Assembly: GCA_016718345.1 (NCBI GenBank)
Contig: JADKDN010000008.1
Span: 95,933-159,932, forward strand
Length of the DNA: 64,000 nucleotides
Source: Flavobacterium sp.
GTDB taxonomy: Bacteria > Bacteroidota > Bacteroidia > Flavobacteriales > Flavobacteriaceae
Reading direction: 5' to 3'
Position numbers and translations under genes: made by a program. Of this stretch, positions 28,776-40,342 are shown piece by piece. Under the pieces are notes generated by a model. The model was not told the DNA's origin. It ran no database searches and saw only the letters and a program-made list of their open reading frames with translations. The first letter of the stretch is position 1, and each line of letters starts with the position of its first letter.

Positions 28776-30290
28776 TTATAAGTTTCCAATGATTTTATCC
28801 TTAGGATATTTTACTCTATAACTTATTCTGATTTTCTTGGTTTCATTTGGTTTTAAATCGATGTCCCAAGTTAGAATGCCAGTTTCTGCATTTATTTTTG
28901 CCTTATCACTTTCAGTAATTCACTTCAATTTCTTTTTCAGGGCTCAGTGGATATTGGTCTTTTAGCAGCATTTGACGCCTTCTTTTTGTTATTTCTAATC
29001 GTGATGTCATAGGTAAAGTCTGTTCTTTTTTTAAGAAGAATTTAGTTCCCGATTTATCAACTACTTTTCGCGTTTAATTGAAATTTTCTTATCTCTTCCA
29101 TACTCAAATTTAGGGTGTCGAAGTTTGATTGGGATTGATGTAAGTTTTCCAACATACATACCTTCAAAAATAATATTTGCTTCGCCTTGAGTAAATTGTA
29201 TTTTGAATAGTCTTTTAGTTCTGCTAATAAAAAGCTTCTTTTCATTCTTGGGCGGCATATATTTATAGGTTGCCGGTAGTTTTATTTCTTTCAAGCCACA
29301 CTATGCGCTTTCCTGGATAAAATATCATAGGAATATCAATATCGAAGAAATATTGAGTTGGTTTTCGAAACAGTTGTGTAATTGGAAACAGAAGACTTCC
29401 ATTGAATCATCCTCTGAATTAGAAACGTTTCCTTGTATTTGATTCGCCCTTTTGCTTGTATCCGTAATTTTGAATATTGTTTGTACCCAAGCATTCAATT
29501 GGGTGCTTGATTATTCTGATTTGGGTTTCCGCAGAAGTCAGTTTTACTTTTTCCAATCAATTCCGTATTTTGAATGACTTGGCTTTATACATCATGTTAA
29601 TGGCTCTAAAATGCTACTGGCACGCAAATCATAAAAAGGATTCCAAGACGCATTATTACTGATGTAATTTATGTCCAAGTCAACATTCCCGCCACTTCAT
29701 TCATTACTTGAAGGATTAATTTGCCTTTTGAGGTTTTTCTTCGTTTTTGGTGTTAATCTCTAGTCTAGAATTTAATTTAACAAGAAGCTCATTAAGTTTT
29801 ATGGTTTTCGTCTAAAGCATCTAAGCATTACTTACTTCGGTTCGTTTGGTTTGTAGTACCACTTTTAATTAATTCGGCTACACTTAGACCGAATTTGCTC
29901 CATAAATTTGCGGTTTTTATCTAATAGTTCAATGGCTTTGGTATCAGAATCTCTGGCATTTTCTCCTTTTGTATTTCTTTTTACCAAATTTATCTTCCGC
30001 ACTTTTTAATAGCGGGATTATTTTCGTTTAATTCATATTCTGAAATGTAATTAGTTGTAAACTGCACAGAAAGCACGTAACACTAGCTGGTGCGCCAATT
30101 TGAACGTGTTTTCATTCAAATAGTCGGCAACATTTTTACTACAATTTCCTGTTCCTTTTGGAAGCAAAACAGATGTTGTTTGAGAGTTCACAGAATTAAA
30201 ATCACGGATGCCGCTTTCACTTTGCAGAGTGATGGTTTTGTGCAAAGGCGATATTCGCTATAAAGACAATCGAGTAATCTGAACAGATGT
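28776..30290 (-). pseudogene. Shredded DUF4139/DUF4140 (mucoidy-inhibitor-like) gene
   Basis: Read on the minus strand, this stretch contains recognisable DUF4139-family pieces in different frames: SVLLPKGTGNCSKNVADYLN near 30160-30090, KDYSKYNLL and EIKLPATYKY near 29290-29200, FEGMYVGK, GRDKKISIKREK near 29070, then AKINAETGILTWDIDLKPNE and IRISYRVKYPKDKIIGNL ending at 28776. Between them the frame changes every 30-100 bp through single-base losses. The residues between indels remain family-like, so either coverage here was very poor or the gene has recently died. Family proteins are secreted and of uncertain role. Confidence 0.75.
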
Positions 30291-30307
30291 TTTCTAGGAC
30301 AATAGAA

Positions 30308-32260
30308 TTAAAAATCAAATTCTTCAATAGAAGTAGAGTCAATTTTGATGGTGTCTAAAACTTTAGTTTTGATAAATGATTTTGCGACACCTGTCACTTG
30401 AATTGGCATTTGGTATAACGTATCATCTGATACAAGTATGCCGCGACGCATCATCATGTTTTTAAGTAGTCGATCTCTGTTTACGGCAAATGATTTCAGA
30501 TTTCCTTCGCTATTAAATTGGTACATGGATTTTTTAGGACTAGGAATAATATTGGCCAAATATAAACATTCATTTAAGGTCAATTCAGAAGGATTTTTTT
30601 CAAAATAAAAGGTTGATGCTTCCCCAATTCCATATACGTTTGGTCCCCATTCTATTATATTAAAGTATACTTCCAGCATTCGCTCTTTGCTACAATTCTA
30701 TTGTTTCTCCATAATGTAAACCAATAGAATTTCTTCTAGTTTTCGAGATAATGTTTTTTCTCTGGTTAGAAAAGCATTTTTAATCAATTGCATACTTATG
30801 GTACTTCCTCCACGAGCGAATTTTTTAGTTCGAATATTTTTCACAATCGATTGTTTGAAAGCTTCATTTATAAATCCTCTATGAGAAAAAAACGAAGGGT
30901 CTTCTGTGGTTAGTACAGACTTTCTTAGATAGGGAGAAATTTGATTTAAGGGAGTGTAATTTGGATTTGCAGCCCCTACTAGAATTGGTCTTTGCGGAAC
31001 TCCTTTGATGATGGCGCGATATATAAATTCGCCGTTTAATTTGTTGAGATTGGCTTCTCCGTATTTGGTGATTTTTAAATTTTCTTTATTGAGTTTACTG
31101 TCAAAAACAATAGCATTTGGTTTGTTTTTATTAAATACAAAATTCAAGTTATAATTAAAATTCCCGTGGCTTCCATCCCTTCAAAATGAGTGAAAAGACC
31201 ATCAGGTAGTGAAGTGATAAAATCTTGTGCCTTCATTTTTGGAATGGCAATTTTCAGGGTATAAATTTTATCTGTTTCATTGTTATAAGAAACATAAGGA
31301 TTGAATTTTATCTTATTTAATTGTACTGTAGAACTGCTATCAATTGCAATAAAATTTTCTCCAAACAAAAAGTTATAGTTGAAATTCGCATTTTTAATCA
31401 CAACATCTTTACTGGCAATTTTGGGATGGTTGATGGTAAAATTTGAAATGGATGTAAATCCGTCTAAATGTAATTCTCCGCTGTCCATATCCATATTAGA
31501 AACTTTAAAGCGTATGGAATCGAAGCTGGCTTTTATATTATATCGTTCGTCAAAGTATGGTACTTTGATTTTTACGGTATCGATATTAAAAAATTGGATA
31601 TCTGTCTGTTTATTCCTCGGGTCGGCTATTCCTTTTATTCTCCAATTTTGTGTAAAAGTATTGGTTTGAACAAGAATGGATGACTCAAGGTTTTTGTCAA
31701 TTAGGTTTAATTTATCGAGTCTTACAGTTGCTTTTTTACCCATATCGTTCATCCTCAAGGAGAGATTTTCCAAATTCATGTCAGTAGGAACCAAGTTTAA
31801 AGCTCTATTGAGTAATTTGTAGGCTAGTTTAGCATAATTTGTTTTTTCGTTTGTTTCGGTTGAATCTTTCTTTTTTGGTAAAAAAGCATCAAAGTTTTTG
31901 CCTTTTTCATTTTTAACCAATTGTATGAATCCGTTTTTAGCCTGTAAACTTTCAATTTGAATGGTTCTGTGAGCAAATTCCAAAACTGATGTGTGTTTTT
32001 ATTTTTTCAATTCTGAATAAGGTATCCATTTGTTTAGGAACCAGAATTATATCATTCATTTCAATTCCAGTAATACCTTCAAAGTGTGCTTTTTTAATTG
32101 AAAATGAACTGTTGTAATCCCGATCCATTTTATGGGATATTTCTACAATGGTTTTTTGTAAAAGTGCATCACGAAAGATAAAGACTCCAATTACAAGAAG
32201 CACAAAAAAAGCACTAACAATTTTAGCGATTAGAATGATTTTTTGTTTTTTGGTTCTCAT
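30308..32260 (-). CDS. GT51 transglycosylase with long N-terminal domain (three frame breaks)
   Basis: Repaired, this is about 650 residues: a membrane anchor (KIILIAKIVSAFFVLLVIGV), an AsmA-like periplasmic region (31150-32200), and a GT51 peptidoglycan glycosyltransferase domain with EDPSFFSHRGF, RGGSTISMQL, RKLEEILLVYIMEK and MLEVYFNIIEWG. No transpeptidase domain follows. Breaks: an extra T near 31985 (HISF then LEFAHRT), a missing G near 31155 (EATG then NFNYNLNF), and three lost bases near 30695-30705 producing TAG after IMEKQ. It polymerises glycan strands in the periplasm; similar Bacteroidota proteins are annotated as transglycosylase domain proteins. Confidence 0.82.
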
Positions 32261-32293
32261 AAATTTAGTTTAATAATCTAGAGGTTGGTTTTT

Positions 32294-33649
32294 TTATTCA
32301 AACAATTCACTTGCAACATCTTCAATTTTGGAAACAAGTTTGACTTTGATAAACGTATTTTTCAATGAAATCTTATTGTATTTAGATACAAAAATAGTAG
32401 AAAAGCCCAATTTTTCTGCTTCTTGAATTCGTTGGTCGACACGATTTACAGGGCGAATTTCTCCAGAAAGTCCTACTTCCCCAGCAAAGCAATAGCCTTC
32501 TCCAATTGGAATGTCTTCATTTGAAGATAAAATTGCCGCAACAACCGCCAAATCAATCGCAGGATCATCAATAGAAATTCCGCCAGTGATGTTCAAGAAA
32601 ACGTACTTTGCCCAATCTAAAACCAGCGCTTTTCTAAAACAGCCAAAATCATGTTGAGTCTTTTGACATTATATCCTGTAGTGCTTCGTTGAGGAGTACC
32701 ATAAACCGCAGTGCTAACTAAGGCTTGAATTTCAATCATTAATGGACGCATGCCTTCTAAGGTTGAGGCTATAGCGGTGCCAGAAAGCGTTACATCTTTA
32801 TGAGAAATTAATATTTCAGAGGGATTAGAAACCTCTCTCAAACCACTACCAAGCATTTCATAAATTCCCAATTCAGAAGTGGAGCCAAACCTGTTTTTTA
32901 AAGAACGTAATATACGGTACACATGATTTCTATCGCCTTCAAATTGTAAAACAGTGTCTACCATATGTTCTAGAATTTTTGGACCAGCAATAGTACCGTC
33001 TTTAGTAATATGACCAATTAAGATTACGGGTACGTTCGTTTCTTTGGCAAATTTTATTAATTCTGCAGTAGTTTCTCTTATTTGAGAGATGCTACCTGGT
33101 GAGGCTTCAATATATTCAGTATGTAAGGTTTGTATGGAATCGATAATAACAATTTCAGGTTCAATTTCTTGAATTTGTCTAAAAATGTTTTGCGTCTTAG
33201 TTTCGGTAAGAATATAACAATTGTCAGTGTTTGAGGTGATTCTTTCAGCCTCATTTTGATTTGTTTCTGGCTTTCTTCCCCTGAAACGTAAAGGGTTTTG
33301 TAAGGTAATTTTAGCGAAATTTTGCAGCAATAAAGTACTTTTACCAATTCCAGGTTCGCCACCTAAAGAATTAATGATCAGGGACGATTCCTCCTCCTAA
33401 AACACGATTCAGCTCTCCGTCACGCGTATCCATTCTGACTTCTTGAGTCGAATCAATTTCTGTAACTTTTAGGGGTTTTGCTCTTTTTTGGTTTCTGAAC
33501 TGGTAAGTTTCCAAGTTGATTTTTCTTCTTTTTTGAATGATTTCTTCAACGATGGTATTCCATTCTTTACACGAATTGCATTGTCCTTGCCATTTAGAAT
33601 ATTGGGCACCACAATTTTGACAAAAAAAAGAAGTTTTTATTTTTGACAT
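32294..33649 (-). pseudogene. radA: DNA repair protein RadA (at least six indels)
   Basis: RadA is a RecA-like ATPase that promotes branch migration. The N-terminal zinc finger is intact (CQNCGAQYSKWQGQCNSC, residues 10-27), but the frame breaks after VLGGGIVP, within the Walker A region (LGGEPGIGKSTLL readable only by switching frames near 33370-33350), again around LKLPYKTLYVSGEES (33305) and near 33262. It is then continuous through SLKNRFGS (the RadA KNRFG motif) to LEKR, breaks near 32630-32600, and resumes at NITGGISIDDPAIDL through the Lon-like domain. All the family blocks are present in order, so read or assembly error is likelier than decay. Confidence 0.85.
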
Positions 33650-33657
33650 AAAAGATT

Positions 33658-35907
33658 TTACTGGTGTTTGAGTTCGTCTGCTTTTTCTAGCATCATATCT
33701 TTGGTTAAATCTCTTATTTCTACTTTCGTAAAGGCATCTCGATATGATTTTACAGCTTTTGTCACATCGCCTTTTTTCTCGTACATTAGTGCTAAATAAT
33801 AATCACTCAACATGGATGTTGGATAATCTCGTTTAGGTAAGTTCGGCTAATTTTCCAAATTCATCATAGGATTTATTCTTTAATATAGCTGCCTCTATTG
33901 CTCTAAAATCATTAATTCGAATAATCATTTTAATCCCTAAGGATTTTCTCATAGTTTCGTATTTATTGGTTAGATAATCTACGTAACCAGAGGGCATTTT
34001 GGCAATTTTATTTAAAAATTCCTTGGTTGAAATTGGACTATATACTGAGAAAAATTGGCGTAAAGCATTAGGAATAGAGTGCGAAACTAAAGAGTAGTGA
34101 TTTTCGTCTTTAAAGTCATTAAAGAGGTAATTTAATTTGGTGTTTGGAATAACTTTTATGGCACTATCTAATTCCTTTATTCTGGTTTGCATTCTTTTTA
34201 CATCCCCCTCTGCAGTAGATTGATAATAGAAAATAGGTTTGTTAATGGAATTTAATCGCTCAGGTATTCTGGTTTTCATTCCGTTAACTAATGCTGGACT
34301 CATAGAAATGTAGCCATCAAATAGCGGTTGCTCTTTATATAAAAAAAAGTTTAAAAATCCAGCCGTTGTATCGTGACCCGCAATAACTTTAAAAGGTGCA
34401 ATTCTATATTTTTCCTGAAGATAAGGGATTAATTCAACTCCTACGAATTCAAAAAAAGCACTTCCTTGATCAATAGGAAGTCCATCGGTTTCTCCAACTG
34501 TTGAGTCGGATTCACGTTCGTCATTTTTGTTTTGGCTTATACCAACGAGAATAACCTCTGGATAATCATCCCAAAAGCCCCATAACACAATTCTCCGTGG
34601 AAAGGATCGAATAAATAATCGCCATCAAGCAGAAGTATTAGTGGATATTTTTTTGTCAGGATTTTTTCATATGATTCAGGAAGCCCAATAATAACCTCTC
34701 CTTTTTCGCCTAATTTGAAAGAGGGATACATGATTTTTGTTACCTGAGAATAAGTATAAACCCACAATTTCCCTTTCAATTCCTCCGCTTTGTTAAGTAT
34801 CATATCTTTAGTTAGTTCTCCAATTTCCTCTTTTTGAAATGCATTTTGATACGATTTAATAGCTTTTTTTAAATCATCTGTTTTCTCATACATTAGCCCT
34901 AACTGATAGTCAGCTAACATTGATTTTGGGTAATTTTTTCGGGATAATTCAGCTAGTTTTTCAAATTCAGCATAAGCTTTGTTTTTAAGAATCGCAGCTT
35001 CAATAGCCTTAAAATCGTTAATTCGAATGGGTGTTTTTAGATTAAGTGTTTTTTCTAAAATATCATATTTATTGCTCAAATAGTCTACATATCCCGAAGG
35101 TAAAGTAGCGATTTTTTCAGTGAACTCGTTATTTGATATGGGTTGATATGCTGCAAAAAATTGGTACAAAGCATTAGGAATAGAATGTAAAACTAATGAA
35201 TAATGGGTTGAGCCTTTAAAATCATCAAACTTATAATTTAATGTAGGTTTATTTATTGCTTTTGCTTCGTTATCGAGGGCTCTTATACGCTTTTGCATTT
35301 TTTTAACGTCACCGTCTGCGGTAGATTGGTAATAAAAAATTTGTTGATCGATTAGATTTAATCGTTCTGGGATTTGTTCTTCCATTCCTGTAGCCAGTTC
35401 TGGGCTAAGCGAAATATAAGCGCTAAATAGAGGTTGGTCTTTATAGAGAAAAAGATTCAGAAATCCCGCCGTAATATCATGCCCTGCAACGATTCGAAAT
35501 GGACTTGTTCTGTATTTTTTTTGAATATAAGGAACAAGTTCTAATCCGATAAATTCAAAGAATTTTTCGCCTTTTTCTGCTGGTAAGCCAGTTGTTTCGT
35601 CAACAGTACAATCAGTTTCACGTTCATTATTTTTATTTTGACTAATTCCCACAATAATCATTTCTGGTAAATCATCCCAGTAGGCTCCGTAACTTAAAGC
35701 TCCTTGAAATGGGTCAAATAAATAATCGCCGTCTAGTAACACTAATAACGGATAACTTTTACCAGTATTTTTCTCATAGGAAGCGGGTAGGCCAATGGTT
35801 ATTTCTCTGTCTTCTTTTAGTCTTGATGAAGACAAAACTTCTGTGGTTTTTTGGGAGAAAACAGACGCAGATTGAATACACAAAAACAGTAAAAATAGTC
35901 TTTTCAT
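33658..35907 (-). CDS. Fused tandem esterase-like proteins with TPR tails (two frameshifts)
   Basis: Two homologous copies, each an alpha/beta-hydrolase (putative esterase) domain followed by a TPR tail, are joined in one frame. Copy 1 has a signal peptide (LFLLFLCIQSASVFSQ); copy 2 begins after LNKAEELKGK at about 34770 with LWVYTYSQVTKIMYPSFK, which aligns to the end of copy 1's signal peptide, so its own start is gone. A lost T near 34575 and an extra T near 33838 break copy 2. In both copies the nucleophile elbow reads AGHD (AGHDITAGF, AGHDTTAGF) instead of GHS-x-G. Probably secreted or periplasmic; catalysis is doubtful. Ends 8 bp before radA. Confidence 0.72.
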
Positions 35908-35963
35908 TATTTATAGAATTGGAGGTTAGGTAATAGTCAAAAATAGACTAGCAATATAATGAA

Positions 35964-36926
35964 TTATTTGCTTCTATTAAAAACCGGTAAAAATAAAAAT
36001 GAGAGTGCCCCGAGAATCACCACCAATAACATTTGTGATGACCAAACAATCCAGCCAAAAGCATTTCCTGCCGTTTCAGCAACGGAATAAAATAATAATA
36101 TCTTGGATAAAAGAAAGGGATAAGAACCAAAACCACTATTTGTGAAAGAAATAGCAATACTACCCACTACAAATGCGGAAGCAATTGCTCCAATTCCTAA
36201 CGAGCTTGTCTCTGGAATTACAAAAAGAGTGATATAGAAAGTAAACAAATAAGAAAACCAAATGAAGGCTGTATGCATTAAATAGAACATCTTTTTTTTC
36301 ATGTGAAAAATGCTCAGTACGCCTTCTTTTAATCCTGAAAATTTTAGTTTCACAGTTTGAACCCATTTTGCATTGGAAAATAGATAAACCAGAATAATTA
36401 CTACACCTGTAAAAAAACAGATTGAACCATACAGTATTATTTTAAATAATGGGAGTTTATCTAAAATAAAAGATTTTACAATATCAAATTGTAAAAAGAC
36501 AGCCAATAGCATAAATAGCAAAAGCACAAACATATCTATAATTCTCTCTGCAACTATAGATCCAAAACCTTTGTCAAAGGGAATGTTCTCGTATTTCTTT
36601 AGAATTAAAGCTCTTGAAATTTCTCCAGATTTTAGTACAGTTAAATTCAACAAATAACTGATATTTACCGCCATAAAGTTATTGTAGAATGATGTGGTAT
36701 ACCCCATATGCTCTAGCACATATTTCCAACGATAGGCTCTAGAGGCATTTCCTAAAAAAGCAATTGCTAGACCCATATAAATATAGGAATAATCGGCATT
36801 TTTAAAGTATCCTTTTATTTCAAGAATTTGCTCTGGCGTAAATTTTTCATAGGTATATACAATCAAAAATACCCCGAGTAGAACAGGTAGAAGAACCGAA
36901 AGCCATTTTCCAATTTTTTTTCTCAA
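35964..36926 (-). CDS. UPF0104/LPG_synthase_TM family membrane protein (flippase-like)
   Basis: A 320-residue polytopic protein with about eight hydrophobic helices and the family segments LGNASRAYRWKYVLEHMG and LNLTVLKSGEISRALILKKY. The family covers the membrane half of lysylphosphatidylglycerol synthase (MprF) and related putative flippases; this protein has no catalytic synthase domain. It lies 67 bp downstream of panC and upstream of the fused esterase gene on the same strand. Function in the envelope is inferred. Confidence 0.82.
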   Translation of the reverse strand: MRKKIGKWLSVLLPVLLGVFLIVYTYEKFTPEQILEIKGYFKNADYSYIYMGLAIAFLGNASRAYRWKYVLEHMGYTTSFYNNFMAVNISYLLNLTVLKSGEISRALILKKYENIPFDKGFGSIVAERIIDMFVLLLFMLLAVFLQFDIVKSFILDKLPLFKIILYGSICFFTGVVIILVYLFSNAKWVQTVKLKFSGLKEGVLSIFHMKKKMFYLMHTAFIWFSYLFTFYITLFVIPETSSLGIGAIASAFVVGSIAISFTNSGFGSYPFLLSKILLFYSVAETAGNAFGWIVWSSQMLLVVILGALSFLFLPVFNRSK

Positions 36927-36993
36927 AGTGATTTAACTTAAGGAGTTATGGTTTTTTGATTGCACAATTAAAGTTTATATGAAACAAAAGTAA

Positions 36994-37840
36994 TTAATTT
37001 AAAGAAATAGTGTCAATCAGTCTAGTTTTGTTAATATAAACAGCTATAAAAGCTCGGTATTGTTTGTCTTTATTTTTTCTAATACAAGGCAATAATGTTG
37101 CTTCATCAGCAATTTGAAAATACTCTAGTTGAGCGTCAGGAGTAGCATTCAGTTGTTTGCTAACCCATTGCGAAATGGCAAGTGCACTCTTGGTTTTAAA
37201 CTGTTTTTTAGCTTCTAAAATGGTTTTGTAAATGATAGAAGCAAATTGTTTGTCTTTTTCTGATAGACGCTCGTTTCGTGAACTCATTGCCAATCCATTT
37301 GACTCTCTGAGAATAGGACAGCCCACAATATTTACAGGAATGTTGAGTTTAGAAACCATTTTTTTGATGATTTGCAACTGTTGAAAATCTTTTTCTCCAA
37401 AATAAGCATTCGTTGGTTTTACAATTTCAAAAAGACGTTTTACGATTATTCTACTCCGTCGAAATGCCAGGTCTAAATTTGCCTTCCATTTGATTTTCTA
37501 ATCCATCAAAATCAAAGTGTTGCGATACGGTTTTCTCTTCATAGACATCCTCAACAGTGGGTGCATAGAGTATAATATTCTCTGATACAGTCTTGATTTT
37601 TTCAATATCGTTTTCTTGAGTTCTGGGATAGTTCAGTAAATCTTCTGAATTATTAAATTGAGTTGGATTCACAAAAATACTAACAACGGTAATATCATTG
37701 TTTCGAATGGATTCTTCGAGTAAAGATAGGTGTCCTTGGTGTAGCGCTCCCATTGTTGGCACTAAGCCAATGCTGGTTTCTTGAGTTGAAATCGCTTTTA
37801 AATGGGCTACTAAATCGACTTTTTTGTTAAAAACCAACAT
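36994..37840 (-). CDS. panC: Pantothenate synthetase (frameshifted near 37465)
   Basis: PanC joins pantoate and beta-alanine with ATP. The N-terminal half has GLVPTMGALHQGHLSLLEES (the HIGH-type nucleotide motif) and VSIFVNPTQFNN, running to MEGKFRPG, where the frame ends in STOP at 37451. Restoring a C after GG and a G in GTA-GA near 37460-37475 gives FRPGHFDGVGIIVKRLFEIV and joins the C-terminal half (GCPILRESNGLAMSSRNERL, with the SSRN substrate motif). Repaired length is about 282 residues. No panD is present before the next gene. Confidence 0.88.
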
Positions 37841-37901
37841 ATCTTTACTATTGAAATGGGTGCAAACTTAAGATTTTAGTTAATAACTCCATAAAATTTT
37901 G

Positions 37902-37909
37902 TAAATTTG
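37902..37909 (+). promoter_or_regulatory. Candidate -7 box between panC and the GT5 gene
   Basis: TAAATTTG, a full TAnnTTTG match followed by C, lies 39 bp before the GT5-gene ATG at 37948. The -33 region has no exact TTG. Confidence 0.5.
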
Positions 37910-37947
37910 CACTGTTTTTGTTGACAATAAGTAAAGTGAATTACAAT

Positions 37948-38753
37948 ATGGAGGAAAAGAGGATATTGTACGTATCATCTGAAGTGTGCCCTATCTAGCT
38001 GAAAATGAGGTTTCTTTAATGTCTTATGATGTTCCAAAAATGATCAATGATCAAGGAGGACAAATACGCATTTTTATGCCTAGATACGGTAATATTAATG
38101 AAAGAAGGCATCAATTGCACGAAGTAATTCGATTATCGGGCATGAATTTAGTTGTCAACGATTTAGATATGCCTTTAATTATAAAAGTAGCTTCAATACC
38201 AAAAGAACGGATTCAAGTATATTTTATAGATAATGATGAGTATTTCAAGAGAAAAGCCACGTTTACAGACGAAGAAGGGATTTTGTATCCAGACAACGAT
38301 GAACGAGCTATTTTCTTTGCAAAAGGCGTAGTTGAAACCGTTAAAAAATTGAATTGGGTTCCAGATATCATTCATGTTCATGGCTGGATGGCTGCAATGT
38401 TGCCTATCTACATGAAGCACTACTACAAGGATGAAGCATTGTTTGCAAATACTAAAATTGTAACTTCAGTATACAGTCAATCTTTTGAGGGGAATTTAGA
38501 CATTGAAATGATTAACAAAGTGAAGTTTGATAACATTCCGCTAGAAGTTATTTCTCATTTGGAAACACCAAATTATGAGAATATTATTAAAGCAAGTATC
38601 ATGCATTCAGATGCCTTAATTATTGCTTCTGATAACCTCTCTCCAAGTTTAACAAAATTTATAGAGACATCGGGGAAACCTTTTTTACCTTTCGCTCCGA
38701 AAGATAAATTCGCGGAGTTGTATACCAATTTTTACAAAAGCGAATTACTGTAA
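37948..38753 (+). CDS. Short glycogen/starch synthase-like GT5 protein (frameshifted near 37985)
   Basis: Begins MEEKRILYVSSEV, then a lost G in GTGGTG near 37985 shifts the frame; continuation VPYLAENEVSLMSYDVPKMI is the GT5 N-terminal domain. IRIFMPRYGNINERRHQLHE, VPDIIHVHGWMAAMLPIYMK and HSDALIIASDNLSPSL follow. At about 268 residues it stops where the second Rossmann domain of glycogen synthase (450-500 residues) would begin, with no sign of a broken continuation. Homologous short proteins appear common in flavobacteria. It may be a regulator or an inactive paralogue, so glycogen synthesis should not be assumed. Confidence 0.75.
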
Positions 38754-38772
38754 GTAAAATTTAAATTAAAGC

Positions 38773-40332
38773 ATGAACAACAATTCGTTTTATAAAAGTA
38801 TTTTAATCGTTTTATCTCTTGTAGTCCTAACTTCATGTGATTTAGGGTTTAATGAAGTGGGTACCGATATAGTTGGCGATAATAATTTTTCGTTGAAACC
38901 AGAGTCAAAACAAGTGCTTGCATTTAATCAGAGCACGGGAGCCGTACAGTCTAATAATCTTAGTGTAAACGCTTTGGGTATATACAACAATCCGGCTTTT
39001 GGGACTACTACTGCCAATTTTGTAACTCAAGTACAATTAGCTAGTGAAAATCCTACAATTGACTTAGCTTTAGTACCTATAATTGATAGTGTAATTTTAA
39101 AAATTCCTTATTACAGCAAAAAGGTTGGTTTTGAGGATGATGATGTAACTGGGAAATATGAGTTAGACTCAATATATGGTCCTGCAGAATCTAAGCTTAA
39201 ACTAGGAGTTTATGAATCAGGATATTTTCTGAGAGATATCGACCCGAATTCTTTAGATGAACAAGCGTATTTTTCCAATCAAAATAGCCTTTTTGACTCA
39301 AACAAGGGACAACTTTTAAACACGAGCACCTCTTTGAGTGAAAATGAAGAATTTTTTTTCAGTGAAAAAGAAACCAGAGAAGACACAAAAGATAGTGATT
39401 CGAAATTAGTCACAACTCGCTCTGCACCTAGTATGAGGTTGAGTTTAGATAAGAATTTTTTTCCAGAACAAAATTTTTTCCTCAGCGGCATCAGGTAAGT
39501 TAGTTACGAATGATGTATTTAAAAATTATTTTAGAGGCTTGTATTTCAAAGTTGAAAAATCAGGCACAGCTACTACACAGCTGGCGATGATGAATTTTAA
39601 AGGAGGTACAGTGACTGTTTATTACAAAGAAAATACCTCAAGTTCTAATTCTACCAAGGTTAATAAAACTATAGCACTTAATTTAACTGGAAATTGTGTA
39701 AATTTGTTTCAAAACGATTATTTGCCTGAGTACACAAACGCTGTTAATTCAGCTAATAGTACTGAAGGTGATACAAAATTATATTTGAAAGGCGGAGAAG
39801 GTTCGATGGCTGTAATTAATTTGTTTGGGGTTGGTGAGTTAGAACAGCTCAGAGCGAGAAATTTATTGATAAATGACGCTTCTCTTACTTTTACCATTGA
39901 TAATAGTAATATATTAGACGAGCCAAATAGAATTTATTTGTACGATTTAAATAATAAGAGGTCATTAGCGGATTACTCATCGGATATTACAACCCGATCT
40001 GCTCAAAAATACAATAAGTATGTGCATGGAGGTATAATTAAAATAGGTTCTGATAAAAAAGGGATTCAGTACAAGGTAAAACTAACGAATCATATTAGGA
40101 ATCTAGTTAAAAGTGATACAGTTACTAACGTTCAATTAGGGCTAGTAGTGACAGAAAATATAAACGATGTAAGTTTTAAAAAAATAGCAAATCCAGTGTA
40201 TTCTGGGAAAATAGTAAGAATACCAACGTCTTCAGTCATGAATCCTTGGGGACTATTATATATGGCAGCAATTCAACTGTGCCTGAAGACAAAAGATTAA
40301 AGTTTGAAATTTATTATACAGAACCAAATTAA
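38773..40332 (+). CDS. DUF4270 family lipoprotein (two frameshifts)
   Basis: Lipoprotein signal (LVVLTSCDLGFNEVG, Cys near residue 23) and a DUF4270 body (TDIVGDNNFSLKPE ... AFGTTTANFVTQVQLA). An extra T in the seven-T run near 39455-39462 shifts LDKNFFQNKIFSSAASGKLV, and a lost A near 40250 shifts NPWG to TIIYGSNSTVPEDK. Both repaired, the frame runs to 40332 (about 519 residues). The family is confined to Bacteroidota and is presumably outer-membrane associated; role unknown. It sits between the GT5 gene and glmS, as in other flavobacteria as far as I recall. Confidence 0.78.
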
Positions 40333-40342
40333 TTAGAAAATT

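Noticed and set aside
29061..29294. Small minus-strand frame that could be called a separate gene
   Set aside because: It is a piece of the shredded DUF4139 gene (LPATYKY, FEGMYVGK, GRDKKISIKREK) rather than an independent product.
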